Part shown: positions 5,177 through 5,995 of the stretch, piece by piece
How the letters are laid out: every line of letters starts with the position of its first letter
How positions within the stretch are numbered: the stretch's first letter is position 1
The notes under the pieces: generated by a model
Told to the model about the DNA's origin: nothing
Seen by the model: the letters and a program-made list of their open reading frames with translations, nothing else
Databases searched by the model: none
Source of the DNA: an uncultured Acidimicrobiaceae bacterium
Lineage (GTDB): Bacteria > Actinomycetota > Acidimicrobiia > Acidimicrobiales > Bog-793
DNA: 5,995 bases
Direction of reading: 5' to 3'
NCBI GenBank assembly: GCA_903907185.1
Contig: CAIVND010000066.1
Coordinates: 1-5,995, forward strand
Translations under genes and position numbers: made by a program

Positions 5177-5809
5177 ATGTCTGATCTCGATCCTCAGGTG
5201 ATGGCCATTCTGGAGGAGGCGCAGCGCCATGGCGTTATTGGCAAGGCTCCTCTGGCCAGTCATATCGACCAAGCACGGAGCTTTTTCTCCTTTGTGGAAG
5301 ATCTCCTTCCGACCGATGCTCGACTACTTGATCTTGGAAGCGGCGGTGGCCTGCCGGGTCTGGTGATTGCGGACGGCTGGCCAAAACTCCGCGTGTCACT
5401 CCTCGACGGACGAAGCAGTCGTGCCGAGAGTCTTGGGTTGGCACTCGACGAGCTCGGCTGGGGCGATCGGCTCACGGTGATTGCCCAGCGTGCTGAGGAG
5501 GCCGGACGAGACCTCCGCCATCGCGCCTCCTACGATCTCGTTGTTGCCCGTGGGTTTGGACCTCCAGCCGTCGCAGCCGAGTGTGCCGCTCCCTTTCTCA
5601 AGATCGGCGGTCTGCTCGTGGTATCTGATCCTCCAGGCGGTGGTCAGAGCGAGCGCTGGCCGGTTGAGGGTTGTGGTGTTCTCGGACTAGAGATCATCAA
5701 GTCCCAAGTTTCACCCTGGTCATTTACCGCACTGCGACAGCGAGAGCTCTGTGATGACCGTTACCCGAGGCGAACTGGTGTGCCATTGAAGCGACCACTT
5801 TTCAACTAG
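5177..5809 (+). CDS. rsmG: 16S rRNA (guanine-N7) methyltransferase RsmG (GidB)
   Basis: RsmG transfers a methyl group from S-adenosylmethionine to N7 of a guanine in the 530 loop of 16S rRNA (G527 in E. coli). Its loss is known to give low-level streptomycin resistance. The protein has 210 aa, the normal length. A Rossmann-like fold is shown by motif I, LDLGSGGGLPG (51-61), which binds the cofactor, followed by the acidic strand end VSLLDGR (73-79; D77) and YDLVVARGFG (119-128), equivalent to the conserved sRA strand. The end YPRRTGVPLKRPL (196-208) matches the family C-terminus. The ATG at 5177 follows AGAAGGT (5162-5168) by 8 bases. It sits between jag and the parS/parA locus, its usual place near the origin. 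Confidence 0.95.
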   Translation: MSDLDPQVMAILEEAQRHGVIGKAPLASHIDQARSFFSFVEDLLPTDARLLDLGSGGGLPGLVIADGWPKLRVSLLDGRSSRAESLGLALDELGWGDRLTVIAQRAEEAGRDLRHRASYDLVVARGFGPPAVAAECAAPFLKIGGLLVVSDPPGGGQSERWPVEGCGVLGLEIIKSQVSPWSFTALRQRELCDDRYPRRTGVPLKRPLFN

Positions 5810-5813
5810 TTGG

Positions 5814-5841
5814 TTTGGATGTTTCACGTGAAACATCCAAA
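5814..5841. promoter_or_regulatory. parS site (ParB/Spo0J binding) in an extended palindrome
   Basis: TGTTTCACGTGAAACA at 5820-5835 is the 16-bp parS consensus recognised by ParB in chromosome segregation. The palindrome continues perfectly for 6 more bases on each side, making 28 bp in all. It lies just after rsmG, where parS sites cluster beside parAB in many bacteria. ParB spreading from here would organise the origin region for segregation by ParA and SMC loading. Confidence 0.95.
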
Positions 5842-5888
5842 AAATCCTCGGAACTAATCGCCTTCTGTAGAGGGATAAGCACTAAGCT

Positions 5889-5995
5889 GTGCGCACACGC
5901 GAAACGATCGTCTGGAACGAGTTCGGCAGTTTTGGTGGCGACAACCCCCAGAATCTGGTCAAGGAACTCGCTTCACCCGATGTTTCACGTGAAAC
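5889..5995 (+). CDS. parA: Probable 5' end of parA (chromosome partitioning ATPase), partial
   Basis: A frame opens after a TAA at 5883 and stays open to the window end. From GTG at 5889 it reads VRTRETIVWNEFGSFGGD, then NPQNLVKELASPDVSRET. The last five residues come from the second parS site. Actinobacterial ParA proteins commonly carry VSRET in an N-terminal extension ahead of the ATPase domain, and parA normally follows rsmG, so I take this as the start of parA. No P-loop lies inside the window. The Shine-Dalgarno is poor: AGAGGG (5869-5874) is 14 bases upstream, so the start may be weak, leaderless or wrong. The alternative is a non-coding spacer with parA starting beyond the edge. Confidence 0.5.
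   Translation, partial: MRTRETIVWNEFGSFGGDNPQNLVKELASPDVSRE
5981..5995. promoter_or_regulatory. Second parS site, cut by the window end
   Basis: TGTTTCACGTGAAAC matches the first 15 of the 16 bases of the parS consensus, and the last base is outside the window. It lies 161 bp from the first site, start to start. In the frame of the presumed parA it encodes D-VSRE-T, so it would be both binding site and coding sequence. Confidence 0.9.

Overview
The window is a bacterial chromosomal replication-origin neighbourhood in the classical order dnaN <- dnaA <- origin -> rpmH -> rnpA -> yidD -> yidC -> jag -> rsmG -> (parA). Several features suggest an actinomycete (Actinomycetota) of moderate GC, roughly 50-55% by eye: frequent GTG and TTG starts, a YidC with no periplasmic domain and a long basic Pro/Ala tail, a Jag protein in the yidC operon, and a parS site that reads as the VSRET peptide known from the N-termini of actinobacterial ParA proteins. 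DnaA (453 aa) is short for this phylum, and its boxes are the AT-type TTATCCACA. An Acidimicrobiia-like lineage is my guess; it is not established from the sequence.

Left part (1-871, minus strand): the first 208 codons of dnaN (beta sliding clamp), cut by the window edge. Between dnaN and dnaA is a 246-bp non-coding spacer with a perfect DnaA box, several one-mismatch boxes, a 12-bp direct repeat and an AT-rich tract. On the minus strand it reads as two tandem DnaA boxes, a 3-nt spacer and four TTA/CTA triplets. This resembles the basal unwinding system (DnaA-box/DnaA-trio) of Bacillus subtilis oriC and is the likely site where the duplex opens.

Centre (872-2437): a complete dnaA on the minus strand, then a 204-bp divergent spacer before rpmH. 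The spacer holds two perfect DnaA boxes inside a 13-bp inverted repeat right next to the dnaA ribosome-binding site, a promoter-like element for dnaA with a DnaA box between its -35 and -10, three tandem copies of a 10-bp unit, and a possible rpmH promoter. With DnaA boxes on both sides of dnaA, the origin looks bipartite.

Right part (2438-5809, plus strand): a tightly packed run of rpmH (L34), rnpA (RNase P protein), yidD, yidC, jag and rsmG. The first five overlap or are a few bases apart, so translational coupling is likely; rsmG follows after 72 bp. Together they link ribosome and tRNA maturation with membrane-protein insertion. jag contains an in-frame internal ATG with a strong Shine-Dalgarno, exactly where its disordered linker ends.

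Right end (5810-5995): a perfect 16-bp parS site (ParB binding) within a 28-bp palindrome, and a second parS cut by the window end. The second parS lies in a short frame open to the edge that is probably the 5' end of parA. These sites mark the origin-proximal segregation locus. Nothing here is an unknown multi-gene system. The points of real interest are the origin architecture, the possible hairpin in the dnaA leader, the internal jag start and the parS site that doubles as coding sequence.
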